From: Pseudovibrio sp000156235
Lineage (GTDB): Bacteria > Pseudomonadota > Alphaproteobacteria > Rhizobiales > Stappiaceae
Direction of reading: 5' to 3'
NCBI RefSeq assembly: GCF_000156235.1
Contig: NZ_DS996808.1
Span: 124,001-188,000 of the forward strand
Length of the DNA: 64,000 bases
Shown here: positions 43,002-51,582 of the stretch, piece after piece
How the letters are laid out: each line of letters starts with the position of its first letter
Position numbering within the stretch: position 1 is the first letter of the stretch
Position numbers and translations under genes: made by a program
Notes under the pieces: generated by a model
Told to the model about the DNA's origin: nothing
The model's input: the letters and a program-made list of their open reading frames with translations, nothing else
Database searches by the model: none

Positions 43002-44449
43002 CAGATGTCTCGGGAGATTAGCAGGTGGCGGGTGTATTTCGGCACGAGGTAATCCATGATGCCGAGCGAACCGCCCTCACGGCCAAAGCCACTTTCCTTG
43101 TTGCCACCAAACGGCGCTTCTGCAGTTGCCAGCAGTGTTTCGTTTATGCCAACCATGCCTGCTTCCAGCCGCTCGGCGGTTTTGATTGCCAGTGCGCTGT
43201 CATAGGAGAACACATAGGCAGCCAGACCAAATGGTGTGTTGTTGGCGCGCTCAATCACGTCTTCCACATCATCAAAGGTGGAGATCGGCGCGACCGGAGC
43301 GAAAGGCTCCTCGATCATGATCGCGGCTTCATCCGGCACGTTCATCAGAACCGTCGGCTCAAGGAAGCTACCCTCTGGCAAGTTCTCTGGCTGGTTGCCA
43401 CCTGCGAGTAACTCGGCGCCCTTGGCGATGGCATCTTCAGTCAGGCGTAGTGCATGGTCGACGGCACGCTGGCGAATGAGCGGACCAGTAGTGACGCCCT
43501 CTTCCAGACCATCGCCAACCACCAGAGACTTGGCGTAGCGGGCGAACTCTTCCGCGAACTCCTTCGCGATGGAAGAATGCACATAGAACCGGCTTGGCGA
43601 AATGCAGACCTGTCCGCAATTGCGGAACTTGGTGGCGGCCAGTTTCTGTGCCGCTGCAATCGGGTCAAAGTCCTTATGGATGACCACTGGCGCATGACCA
43701 CCCAGCTCCATGGTGACTTTCTTCATGCCATCTGAGCACTGTCGCATCACGTCTTTGCCCACCGGCACGGAACCAGTCAGGGACACTTTGCGGATCTCTG
43801 GTGCGTTGATCAGGGCTGGTGCAAGTGTGCGGCTGTCACCGGTCAGGATTGCCAGTACACCCGGCATCAGGCCAGCGTCCATCAGGGCCTGACCAATGGC
43901 AAAGCACGGGCCTGCTGCTTCGGAAGCCGGACGAGCGATAACCGTACACCCAGCCGCGAGAGCTGCTGCGATCTTACGGGCTGGCAGAAGCGCCGGGAAG
44001 TTCCAGGCGGACAGCGCCAGAGACGGGCCAACCGGCTGGTAGTTTACAGTCAGCCGCTCATCTGCGTTGCGGCCCGGAATGGTCTGGCCGTAGATGCGCT
44101 TGGATTCTTCGGCGTACCATTCAAACTGATCCGCCGCTGCTCCGGTTTCGCCAACAGCTTCCGCCAGTGGCTTGCCGGTTTCCGTGCTCATCACGCGGGC
44201 AATGTCTTGCGTGCGTTCACGGATCAGATCTGCGGCTTTACGCAGAACCTTGGCGCGTTCCCATGCCGGAACCGCTGCCCATTTCGGGAAGGTATCCTTC
44301 GCCAGCTTCAACGCAGAGGCAATGTCGTCTGCACTTGCCGCGGCGATGGTGCCGATGGTTTTGCCGGTGACCGGGCTGTGCACATCGCGGGTGTCACCAA
44401 TGCTGGCTGCCACCCACTCTCCACCAATAAGAAGTTTCGCATCTGTCAT
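43001..44449 (-). CDS. NAD(P)-dependent semialdehyde dehydrogenase
   Basis: 482 residues, full length for the family. Active-site Glu in MELGGHAPVVI and Cys in FRNCGQVCISPSRF, with the C-terminal APFGGNKESGFGREG. Belongs to the succinate/2-oxoglutarate semialdehyde dehydrogenase group. In sugar-acid breakdown of the Weimberg type, a 2-oxoglutarate semialdehyde dehydrogenase follows an IlvD/Edd dehydratase, which fits this operon (inference). Confidence 0.88.
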   Translation of the reverse strand: MTDAKLLIGGEWVAASIGDTRDVHSPVTGKTIGTIAAASADDIASALKLAKDTFPKWAAVPAWERAKVLRKAADLIRERTQDIARVMSTETGKPLAEAVGETGAAADQFEWYAEESKRIYGQTIPGRNADERLTVNYQPVGPSLALSAWNFPALLPARKIAAALAAGCTVIARPASEAAGPCFAIGQALMDAGLMPGVLAILTGDSRTLAPALINAPEIRKVSLTGSVPVGKDVMRQCSDGMKKVTMELGGHAPVVIHKDFDPIAAAQKLAATKFRNCGQVCISPSRFYVHSSIAKEFAEEFARYAKSLVVGDGLEEGVTTGPLIRQRAVDHALRLTEDAIAKGAELLAGGNQPENLPEGSFLEPTVLMNVPDEAAIMIEEPFAPVAPISTFDDVEDVIERANNTPFGLAAYVFSYDSALAIKTAERLEAGMVGINETLLATAEAPFGGNKESGFGREGGSLGIMDYLVPKYTRHLLISRDI

Positions 44450-44451
44450 GA

Positions 44452-46326
44452 TTAAATGCTCATTTTCAAATATTTGTTCTGAACGTCATCGCACCAGTTG
44501 CCAACGTTCCAGTTGCCATAAGCGCCCATGCCGCCAATCGGGTTTTCGCCGTGATAAACTGGCACATGAACCACGCTGAGGCCTTTATGCGCTCTGGCTT
44601 TCTCAAGAGCTTCACCCAGATCTTCCGCGCTGTGACCGCCGGAGATCGCCTGCACACCCTCGACCGCATTGGCCATGGCGATGTAATCGACAGCCACGCC
44701 GTCATTGGTGCGGTAGTCGTTGCCGTATTGGGCGAGCTGAAGGTGGCTAATGGCGGCCATGCGACGGTTGTCGAAGATGATGACCGTGCCATGCACGCCA
44801 TGCTCCACGCCATCAATCAGCACCTGCGGGTTCATCATGAAGGAGCCATCTCCGGTGAAGGCGACAGAGTATCTGCCCTCCTCTGCGACACCGCCTGCAA
44901 TGAGAGCTGAGACGGCAAAGCCCATGTAGGAGGCGCCGGTTTCTGTGATGGTTTCACCAACACGGTCGTCTTCCACCACCTGAAAGCCATTGGCCTGCAC
45001 ATCGCCTGCATCAAAGAACTTGATGGCATCGTGCTTTTTGCAAAAGTCTGCTGCTGCTTTGATGGCCTGAGGCTGGGTCATCACACCGCGATGCCAGACC
45101 GGGTCGTCAATCGCGCCTGCGGCGTAGCGGTCTGATTTGAAGGCAGTCCACTCGCCCTTCTTGGCAGCACAGTCTTTTAGCCACTCAGCTTTGTTGCTGA
45201 CACCGCCTTTGGAGAGCTCTGAGAGCAGCAGTTTCACCACTTCGCCAATGTCGCCGTTCAAAGCCGTGGTGTGGGCATAATGCTGCACATCCACCGGGTC
45301 GGCGTTGATGTTGATGACGTGTTTGGCTTTGGGCCAGCCCATGCCGGAGCAGTCACTCTGACATACGGCGCGCGAACCGATGGCAACCAGAAGATCAGCT
45401 TCCTGCATGGCATAGTTGCCGCTGATGGACCCTTTGGAGCCACCCACATGCATGTTCTGGGGGTGGGAATCTGGCAGGATGCCCAGTGAGCCCGGAGCTT
45501 CCACCACCACTGCACCAGATGCTTCAGCCAATGCACGAACTTCTGACGCAAAGGGGCGAGAACCTCCCCCTGCTTTGATGGCGACTTTACTCGTGGACTT
45601 CAGCAGTTCCACGGCTTCCAGCAGATTATGGTCTGCTGCAGGAATGGTCGGCTCATAAGTAGGAATAGTCGGCAGGCTGTCCAGCCGGATATCCAGTTTC
45701 TGAGGCTGCGTGTTGAGCGGCAGGTTCAGGTAGAACGGGGCTGCTTTGAATGGATGATAGACGCAGCTGGCCCCCATACGCAGAGCATTGCGCAGAGCTT
45801 CCGGCGTGTGCAGCGTGTAGGCTTGTGACATAGCCGAGGTGATCTGCTGGAACAGACCCTGCTGCGGCTTTGGCACTTGCTGCATGTTGTAGCCTTCGCC
45901 ATAGGTCGTCTCATCACCATAGATGTGATAGAGGCCGATGCCGTTGGAGGCAGCTGCCAGAGAACCTGCCATAGCCTGCAAAGCGCCGGGGCCGATGGAA
46001 GTCACCACCGCGCACACCTCGCCATAAACCCAGCGCAGCGCTGTGCCGGCATGGGCCATCTCGACCTCATTGCGAAATTGCCATGTGCGCACGAGACCTG
46101 CATCCTCATAGATGCGCAGCACCTCTCCCAGCTCTGTGGAGCCGTGGCCGAAGATTGCCAGATACTTGGTAACGCCTTGCCGCATCAGGCCCAGAACCAG
46201 CGCTTCAGAGAGCGTCATGGTCACCTGCTCAGCAAAATGACCTGCAGCGATGGCAGCTTCCAGTCCGCCTTGGGCTTGAAGCCACCTGGCGCGCTCCTGC
46301 ATGCTGCCCGGAACAGATAAAGACAT
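44452..46326 (-). CDS. IolD-like thiamine-diphosphate enzyme
   Basis: 624 residues. ThDP-dependent fold with FGHGSTELGEVLRIYEDAG, catalytic Glu region FRNEVEMAHAGTALR, and the ThDP motif GDGSFMMN...VIIFDNRRM. Overall closest in pattern to IolD (3D-trihydroxycyclohexane-1,2-dione hydrolase), which also has FGHG near the N-terminus, rather than to acetolactate synthase. No other myo-inositol genes (iolB, iolE, iolC) are in the window, so the substrate may be another cyclic or branched diketone. Stop lies 2 bases before the ALDH start. Confidence 0.8.
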   Translation of the reverse strand: MSLSVPGSMQERARWLQAQGGLEAAIAAGHFAEQVTMTLSEALVLGLMRQGVTKYLAIFGHGSTELGEVLRIYEDAGLVRTWQFRNEVEMAHAGTALRWVYGEVCAVVTSIGPGALQAMAGSLAAASNGIGLYHIYGDETTYGEGYNMQQVPKPQQGLFQQITSAMSQAYTLHTPEALRNALRMGASCVYHPFKAAPFYLNLPLNTQPQKLDIRLDSLPTIPTYEPTIPAADHNLLEAVELLKSTSKVAIKAGGGSRPFASEVRALAEASGAVVVEAPGSLGILPDSHPQNMHVGGSKGSISGNYAMQEADLLVAIGSRAVCQSDCSGMGWPKAKHVININADPVDVQHYAHTTALNGDIGEVVKLLLSELSKGGVSNKAEWLKDCAAKKGEWTAFKSDRYAAGAIDDPVWHRGVMTQPQAIKAAADFCKKHDAIKFFDAGDVQANGFQVVEDDRVGETITETGASYMGFAVSALIAGGVAEEGRYSVAFTGDGSFMMNPQVLIDGVEHGVHGTVIIFDNRRMAAISHLQLAQYGNDYRTNDGVAVDYIAMANAVEGVQAISGGHSAEDLGEALEKARAHKGLSVVHVPVYHGENPIGGMGAYGNWNVGNWCDDVQNKYLKMSI

Positions 46327-46343
46327 CTCTGTACTCCCGCTGC

Positions 46344-47411
46344 TTAGAAGCTGATTGTCTGGCCTGTGCGTGCAGATTCTTCTGCCGCCAGCGCAAAGCT
46401 TAAGACATCACGGCCCTGCCGCGCTGTTAGAATGGGGTCGCCGCCCTCGGTGATTGCATCAAGGTAATGGCGTGTGGAGTTGACGAAGCTCTGCTCCCAG
46501 CCCGCATAGATATCGCGGTACTCGGTGACGTTGCCTTCGCGGTAATGCACCAGTGGTGCCGGATCTCCAATGGAGCCATGGCCGCAGTTGATCCAGAGGA
46601 CGCCTCGCGTTCCGGTGATCTCAACCCGGTCATCCTGTGCGTAATGCTTGGTCGCGATCTCCAGCTCAGGGGAGTAAACAACTTCCAGATTGCCGATCTT
46701 GTTGCCCGGGAAGCGGAAAGAGACCATGGACGGAGCGTCCAGATAGATGCCTTTGAACACTTCGGTCTGGCCGATAAAGGCGTGTACGTCAGACGGCATG
46801 CCCATAAAGTGCCAGGCAAGGGCGAACTTGTGATGACCGTCATCAAACACCAGCGGACCACCGCCAGCCATGTCTTTCATCTGCCGCCACGCATTGGCTG
46901 CTGCTGGCACCTTCCAGGCGGTTTTACTTTTGCCCGGATTGGATTTGATGCGGATGGAAATCGGGTCTCCAATCGCGCCTGCATCCACCAGCTCTTTGGC
47001 TTTTAGGACAGGAGGATGAAAGATGAAGTTTTCGAAGATCTTGAAAGGGCGATCATAGCCGTCAACGGCCTCTACCAGCGTGTTGGCCTCTTCCATGTTC
47101 ATGCACATGGGCTTTTGCAGAGAGACCATTTTGCCAGCGTTGATCGCGTCCAGCGCGGCTTGCAAATGCAAATGGTGTGGCAGCAGAATCTCGACCAGAT
47201 CGATATCCGGTCGCGCCAGAATCTCTTTGTAGTCGTCACTGATGATCGGGTCATCAATCCCCCATGCCTCTGCCTGAGACTGGGCCTGCTTTACGTTTTG
47301 ATCACACAAGGCAACAATATTGCCTTTCGGGTTCTGCTTATACTCAATGGCATGCAAATCCGAAATACGACCTGTGCCCAGAATGGCAACGCGAACCGGC
47401 TGGTTCCCCAT
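46344..47411 (-). CDS. Gfo/Idh/MocA-family oxidoreductase
   Basis: 355 residues. N-terminal Rossmann fold with VAILGTGRISDLHAIEYK, then DLVEILLPHHLHLQAALDAI and SLQKPMCMNMEEAN, where the Lys of QKP is the usual catalytic residue. The C-terminal beta sheet domain includes GGGPLVFDDGHHKFALAWHF with a conserved D..H. Oxidises a sugar, sugar acid or cyclitol hydroxyl with NAD(P). First structural gene after the IclR regulator. Confidence 0.88.
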   Translation of the reverse strand: MGNQPVRVAILGTGRISDLHAIEYKQNPKGNIVALCDQNVKQAQSQAEAWGIDDPIISDDYKEILARPDIDLVEILLPHHLHLQAALDAINAGKMVSLQKPMCMNMEEANTLVEAVDGYDRPFKIFENFIFHPPVLKAKELVDAGAIGDPISIRIKSNPGKSKTAWKVPAAANAWRQMKDMAGGGPLVFDDGHHKFALAWHFMGMPSDVHAFIGQTEVFKGIYLDAPSMVSFRFPGNKIGNLEVVYSPELEIATKHYAQDDRVEITGTRGVLWINCGHGSIGDPAPLVHYREGNVTEYRDIYAGWEQSFVNSTRHYLDAITEGGDPILTARQGRDVLSFALAAEESARTGQTISF

Positions 47412-47414
47412 CCC

Positions 47415-48140
47415 TTACTCCCTCATAAAACACATTTTCTCGACAAGCGCACCGAGCTCCTCAAATCGCTTGTCATTAATTCGAACTGTCGGTCCTGACA
47501 CGCCGATCGCGGCGATCATCACCCCATGCTCATCAAAAACCGGTCCCGCCACGCAGCGGATGCCGGAGGTAAATTCTTCGTCGTCAATCGCGTATCCGCG
47601 ATCTCTGCTTTTGGATATTTCGGCTGCCAGTGCCTTATGGTCGGTCAGGGTCGCAGGGGTGAACTGCTTCAGCTCCTGCTTTGCCTCTGCATCACCAAAG
47701 GCCAGAAAGGCCTTGCCAAGGGCGGTGCAGTGCAGTGGGCCAAGAGAGCCAATGGGGTGGTCGACCTTGAGCGGAAGCTCAGAATCGATTTTATCCACAT
47801 ACCAGACCTGCGAACTGGCCAGAACAGCCATATGCGAGCACTCTCCCGTCTCGCGTGTGAGCTGTTTCAGGACAGGTTGCCACTGCTGCCGTGTTGCGAC
47901 AATTGCCTCCGCCGTCGGCCCAGATCCTTGGGAACTGGTCATTTTTTCGCTTGCTGCGTAGCGTCGGTCAGTCCCTTGCGTAGCGTAACCGCATGCAACC
48001 AAAGTACGCAGAATATGCGTCGCATTGGACTTGTCGACACCAAGGTAACTCGCGATATCCGTAAGCCGCAAAGGTTTAGCCTGCTCAACAAGGTAGTCGA
48101 GCGTCTGAAGTCCACGGGATAGCGATTGTAAAAGGCGCAA
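47415..48140 (-). CDS. IclR-family transcriptional regulator
   Basis: 241 residues. N-terminal winged helix (LSRGLQTLDYLVEQAKPLRL, DIASYLGVDKSNATHILRTL) and C-terminal effector domain (HMAVLASSQVWYVDKIDSE, GPLHCTALGKAFLAFG, GIRCVAGPVFDEHGVMIAAI, GVSGP). Two in-frame TTG codons are near; the one at 48140 has GGAG at a 7-base spacing, while the one at 48146 sits on the SD. Codirectional with the catabolic genes and divergent from the ABC transporter, whose promoter region carries two matching operators. Confidence 0.87.
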   Translation of the reverse strand: MRLLQSLSRGLQTLDYLVEQAKPLRLTDIASYLGVDKSNATHILRTLVACGYATQGTDRRYAASEKMTSSQGSGPTAEAIVATRQQWQPVLKQLTRETGECSHMAVLASSQVWYVDKIDSELPLKVDHPIGSLGPLHCTALGKAFLAFGDAEAKQELKQFTPATLTDHKALAAEISKSRDRGYAIDDEEFTSGIRCVAGPVFDEHGVMIAAIGVSGPTVRINDKRFEELGALVEKMCFMRE

Positions 48141-48198
48141 CGTCAATCTCCACTAACACGCTGGAATAAGTTGAAATATGGACAACTAATTACACAAA

Positions 48199-48215
48199 GT
48201 TAAACATAGGGCAAC
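48199..48215. promoter_or_regulatory. IclR operator candidate, copy 1
   Basis: GTTAAACATAGGGCAAC, about 58 bases upstream of the iclR-type start. Shares CATAGGGCAAC exactly with the copy at 48347-48363; the ideal palindrome would be GTTGCCCATAGGGCAAC. Confidence 0.6.
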
Positions 48216-48279
48216 AAAATTCCTGCGTCTGGCTTCAGAATTGACACAGGTTTTACAGGAGCGCAAGAGGCCGTATACG

Positions 48280-48295
48280 TATTTTGTACAAAATA
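48280..48295. promoter_or_regulatory. 16-bp perfect palindrome TATTTTGTACAAAATA
   Basis: Perfect palindrome in the centre of the divergent region, followed at 48299-48304 by TTGACA. A 12/14 match to its 14-base core lies at 48378-48391. Could be a second operator type. Confidence 0.5.
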
Positions 48296-48346
48296 AGCTT
48301 GACATTTTGCGAAATGCGCGGCGAAATGGGACGTATATTCAGTTTT

Positions 48347-48363
48347 GTTGCGCATAGGGCAAC
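48347..48363. promoter_or_regulatory. IclR operator candidate, copy 2
   Basis: GTTGCGCATAGGGCAAC, a near-perfect dyad (GTTGC...GCAAC), 57 bases upstream of the binding-protein start. Partner of the copy at 48199-48215; each copy lies close to one of the two divergent genes. Confidence 0.65.
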
Positions 48364-48419
48364 TTATTGATGAAATGATTTTGTAAAACATATGAAAACT
48401 CTTGGGAGGGGATTGAAAT

Positions 48420-49691
48420 ATGAATAAGCGCAGAAGGCAACTTTTGCTTGCTGCGGTGCTTGCGCCTGTTATGGCGACAGCATCCATGGTTCCATCATTC
48501 GCAGCAGACGAAGTCACCATTTCTCACTACTTCACCGGTGAGCTGGGCCAGAAAGGCCTGAAAGAGATTTTGGATGGCTTTAAAGCCAAGTCCGGCATCA
48601 CTGTGAAAGACAGCCCAATCGGTCACGAAGACTTCAAAACCGGCATTCTGGTGCGTGCGGCGGGCAACGCACTGCCAGATGTCTTCTCTTACTGGGCTGG
48701 TGCGCGCACGCAGTTCGTCATTGATGCAGGTGACCTGCGCCCAATCGACGGCATGTGGGACAAGGCTGGTCTGGACAACGTGGTTGCCAAGTCTGTTGCG
48801 GACGGTGCAACCAAGTATGATGGCAAGCGTTATCTGGTGCCATTCGGCTACCACTACTCCGGTCTGTTCTTTAACAAAGCTGTTATGGAAAAGGCTGGCA
48901 TCACGGAAGCTCCTAAAACATGGGAAGAGTTCCTCGCAGCCTGTGAGAAGCTGAAGGCAAACGGCGTGACCCCTATCGCGCTGGGTTCCAAGAACCGCTG
49001 GCCTGCACAGTTCTGGTTTGACTATCTGATCCTTCGTACCGCGGGCCCTGACTACCGCGCGAAGCTCATGAACGGCACAGCCTCTTATGTCGATCCTGAA
49101 GTGAAGAAGGCGATGGAACTCTGGAAGAGCATGGTCGACAAAGGCTACTTTGTTGAAAATGCGAACGCAGACAGCTGGACAGATGCCTCTGACAAGGTTG
49201 CTCGCGGTGATGCAGCTATGACCCTGATGGGCACATGGATCACCGGCTACTGGAACTCCATCGGTCTGAAGCCGGGTGAAGACTATGACTTCTACCCATT
49301 CCCGGAAGTGACAGCTGGTGTGCCTAATGCTGTGGTTGGTCCGGTTGACGGTCTGGTGATCTCCGCAAACGCGAAGAACCCTGAGGGTGCTGAGCAGCTG
49401 CTTGAGTATCTGGTGTCTGATCCGGAAGCGCAGGCCAAGTGGGCCAACATTCAGGGCGCTCTGTCTGCCAACGTGAATGTTGCAAAATCCAACTACAATG
49501 CTGTGATGCTCAAAGCGCTCGATACCATCGATGCAGCGCAGACCTTCGCGTTCAACTATGACCTGTCCACGCCTCCACCAGTGGCGGAAGTTGGCTTGTC
49601 CATGTTCGCTCGCTTCATGGATGACCCATCCAACGTGGATACCATTCTGGATGAAACTCACGCCAGCGCTGCAAGCGCCTTTGCCGAGTAA
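48420..49691 (+). CDS. ABC sugar-binding protein (family 1)
   Basis: 423 residues with a Sec signal peptide (MNKRRRQLLLAAVLAPVMAT, cleavage near SFAADE). Family 1 binding protein pattern: ISHYFTGELGQKGLKEILDG, VPFGYHYSGLFFNKAVMEKA, and MTLMGTWITGYW. First gene of a MalEFGK-like importer. SD GGGAGGGG upstream of ATG. The divergent dehydratase/IolD operon suggests the ligand is the sugar acid or cyclitol degraded there (inference). Confidence 0.9.
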   Translation: MNKRRRQLLLAAVLAPVMATASMVPSFAADEVTISHYFTGELGQKGLKEILDGFKAKSGITVKDSPIGHEDFKTGILVRAAGNALPDVFSYWAGARTQFVIDAGDLRPIDGMWDKAGLDNVVAKSVADGATKYDGKRYLVPFGYHYSGLFFNKAVMEKAGITEAPKTWEEFLAACEKLKANGVTPIALGSKNRWPAQFWFDYLILRTAGPDYRAKLMNGTASYVDPEVKKAMELWKSMVDKGYFVENANADSWTDASDKVARGDAAMTLMGTWITGYWNSIGLKPGEDYDFYPFPEVTAGVPNAVVGPVDGLVISANAKNPEGAEQLLEYLVSDPEAQAKWANIQGALSANVNVAKSNYNAVMLKALDTIDAAQTFAFNYDLSTPPPVAEVGLSMFARFMDDPSNVDTILDETHASAASAFAE

Positions 49692-49709
49692 GCATTGCAA
49701 TCCAAACAG

Positions 49710-49738
49710 AGCCGGCCGCAACAGAGTTGCGGTCGGCT
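49710..49738 (+). terminator. Intercistronic stem-loop after sugar-binding protein
   Basis: About 13-bp stem, 49710-49722 with 49726-49738, one wobble pair, 3-base loop AGA, followed by TG. It lies 18 bases after the binding-protein stop in a 127-base gap. Confidence 0.65.
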
Positions 49739-49818
49739 TGCCTCTATAACATCGAGCATATCGCTGGTCTTGCAGCAGGATATGCGCACATCTGAGGCAG
49801 GCTTTTTCTGAGACGGGT

Positions 49819-50700
49819 ATGAATCAAAGCAACACATTCTGGCGCGTTGCCCTTTTGGCGCTCCCCCTCAGCGTATTCGCGCTGATCATCATCTGGCCGC
49901 TCCTAAGCTCGTTCTATTACGGCTTTACCAACTGGAACGGTTTCAGTGACACCTATGATTTCGTTGGCTTTGAGAATTTCGGGAAGCTGTTTTCCGATCG
50001 CCTCTTCATGTCTGCGGCAATAAATACGATTATCTGGATGGCCATCGCGGTGGTGCTTCCAACGGTTCTTGGCCTTTCGCTGGCGCTGCTCATCGACAGC
50101 CATGTGCCCGGTGGCCCGATCTTCAAAACCATCTTCTATCTGCCAATTTGCTTGTCTGCCGTGGTGGTTGGTCAGGTCTGGGTCTGGATCTACCAGCCGG
50201 ACTGGGGGCTTCTAAACACTATCATCGAGTACGTCACCAACGACCGTTTCAACTACGCATGGCTGGCGAAACCAGACAGCGCGCTTTACTCGGTCATCGC
50301 AGCCTGGTCCTGGCAGGCAACCGGTCTGTCCATGGTGATCTATCTTGCGGGCCTGACGGCTATCCCCGGTGATCTGCTGGAAGTGTGTGAGCTGGAAGGC
50401 GCAACCACATGGCAGCGCATTCGCCACGTCATCCTCCCCTTGCTGACACCAGCCACCGTGGTGGTCGTTGCGCTGAGCGTGATCAACTCGCTGAAGGGCT
50501 TTGACATTCTGTACATCATGACAGGCGGCGGGCCGTTCAACAGCTCCGATACGCTGGCCATGCATATGTATAACGAGAGCTTCAAGAAGTACCTGATGGG
50601 CTATGGCAGCGCCATTTCCGTCGTGCTGTTCCTCGTCGCGCTGACCATCATTCGCCTCTATTTCAAACAGCTTAAAAAGGTGGACGAGATCTATGGCTGA
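49819..50700 (+). CDS. ABC sugar permease, MalF/UgpA-like
   Basis: 293 residues, six membrane helices. EAA loop reads LLEVCELEGATTWQRIRHVI, followed by LPLLTPATVVVVALSVI and the FDILYIMTGGGPFNSSD signature of MalF-type subunits. Overlaps the second permease gene by 8 bases. Confidence 0.92.
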   Translation: MNQSNTFWRVALLALPLSVFALIIIWPLLSSFYYGFTNWNGFSDTYDFVGFENFGKLFSDRLFMSAAINTIIWMAIAVVLPTVLGLSLALLIDSHVPGGPIFKTIFYLPICLSAVVVGQVWVWIYQPDWGLLNTIIEYVTNDRFNYAWLAKPDSALYSVIAAWSWQATGLSMVIYLAGLTAIPGDLLEVCELEGATTWQRIRHVILPLLTPATVVVVALSVINSLKGFDILYIMTGGGPFNSSDTLAMHMYNESFKKYLMGYGSAISVVLFLVALTIIRLYFKQLKKVDEIYG

Positions 50701-51571
50701 TACGGCTACTCTGGGCAGCACCAGCGGCGATTATGTTGCGCCGAAGCGGTTCAATCCGTGGCCTGTTGTCATCTTCATCTGCCTGTTTACGCTGGCAATC
50801 CTGTTTCTTGCGCCAACCTTCGGCGTGCTGCTCTCTTCTGTCAAAACAACGCGGGATATCGCACTCGGGGATCTTTGGGCGATCCCAAGCAGCATGTACT
50901 GGGGCAACTATGTTGAGGTGCTGAGCAATCCGGCAGTGCATGGTTACATGCTCAACACCTTCCTCGTGGCAGCACCGGCAACGGCGTTTTCCATCGCGCT
51001 TGGTGTGCTGGCGGGGTACGTGTTCGCCAAGCTTCCGTTCAAGGGCAGTGATCTGGTGTTTCTGCTGGTGGTGTCGGGCATGTTCTTCCCGCCGCAGGTG
51101 ATCCTGATCCCGCTGTTCCGTCTATTCAACCTGATGGGGCTGATCGATACGCTGTGGCCGATGATCATCGTGCACACTGCGCTGGGTATCCCGATCTGTA
51201 CCCTGCTGATGCGCAACTTCTTTGCCACCGTGCCGAACCCGCTGCGCGAGGCGGCTATTCTGGAAGGTGCCAGCGAATGGCAGGTGCTGACCAAGATTGC
51301 GCTGCCTATCAGCCTGCCAGCCATTGCGGTGCTGGCGACGCTTCAATTCACCTGGATCTGGAACGATTTCCTCTGGCCGCTGATCTTCACCCAGTCGGAT
51401 GAGAAACGCACCATCATGCTGGGACTCGTGTTCATGAAGGGCCAATACTCCGTTGCCTGGGGCATTCAGGGCGCCATGTCGCTGATCGCCAGCCTGCCAA
51501 CGCTGATCGTATTCCTGTTCTTCCAGCGCTACTTCATCAAAGGCATGACCATGGGTGCCGTGAAAGGATAA
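50693..51571 (+). CDS. ABC sugar permease, MalG/UgpE-like
   Basis: 292 residues, six membrane helices. EAA loop reads PLREAAILEGASEWQVLTKI, with FTWIWNDFLWPLIF near the C-terminus, both typical of MalG-type subunits. ATG lies inside the end of the preceding gene. Confidence 0.92.
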   Translation: MADTATLGSTSGDYVAPKRFNPWPVVIFICLFTLAILFLAPTFGVLLSSVKTTRDIALGDLWAIPSSMYWGNYVEVLSNPAVHGYMLNTFLVAAPATAFSIALGVLAGYVFAKLPFKGSDLVFLLVVSGMFFPPQVILIPLFRLFNLMGLIDTLWPMIIVHTALGIPICTLLMRNFFATVPNPLREAAILEGASEWQVLTKIALPISLPAIAVLATLQFTWIWNDFLWPLIFTQSDEKRTIMLGLVFMKGQYSVAWGIQGAMSLIASLPTLIVFLFFQRYFIKGMTMGAVKG

Positions 51572-51582
51572 TCGGGGACATT

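Noticed and set aside
48495..49721. Antisense frame of 408 codons opposite the sugar-binding protein gene
   Set aside because: Shadow of codon bias in a highly typical binding-protein gene; no SD and no domain.
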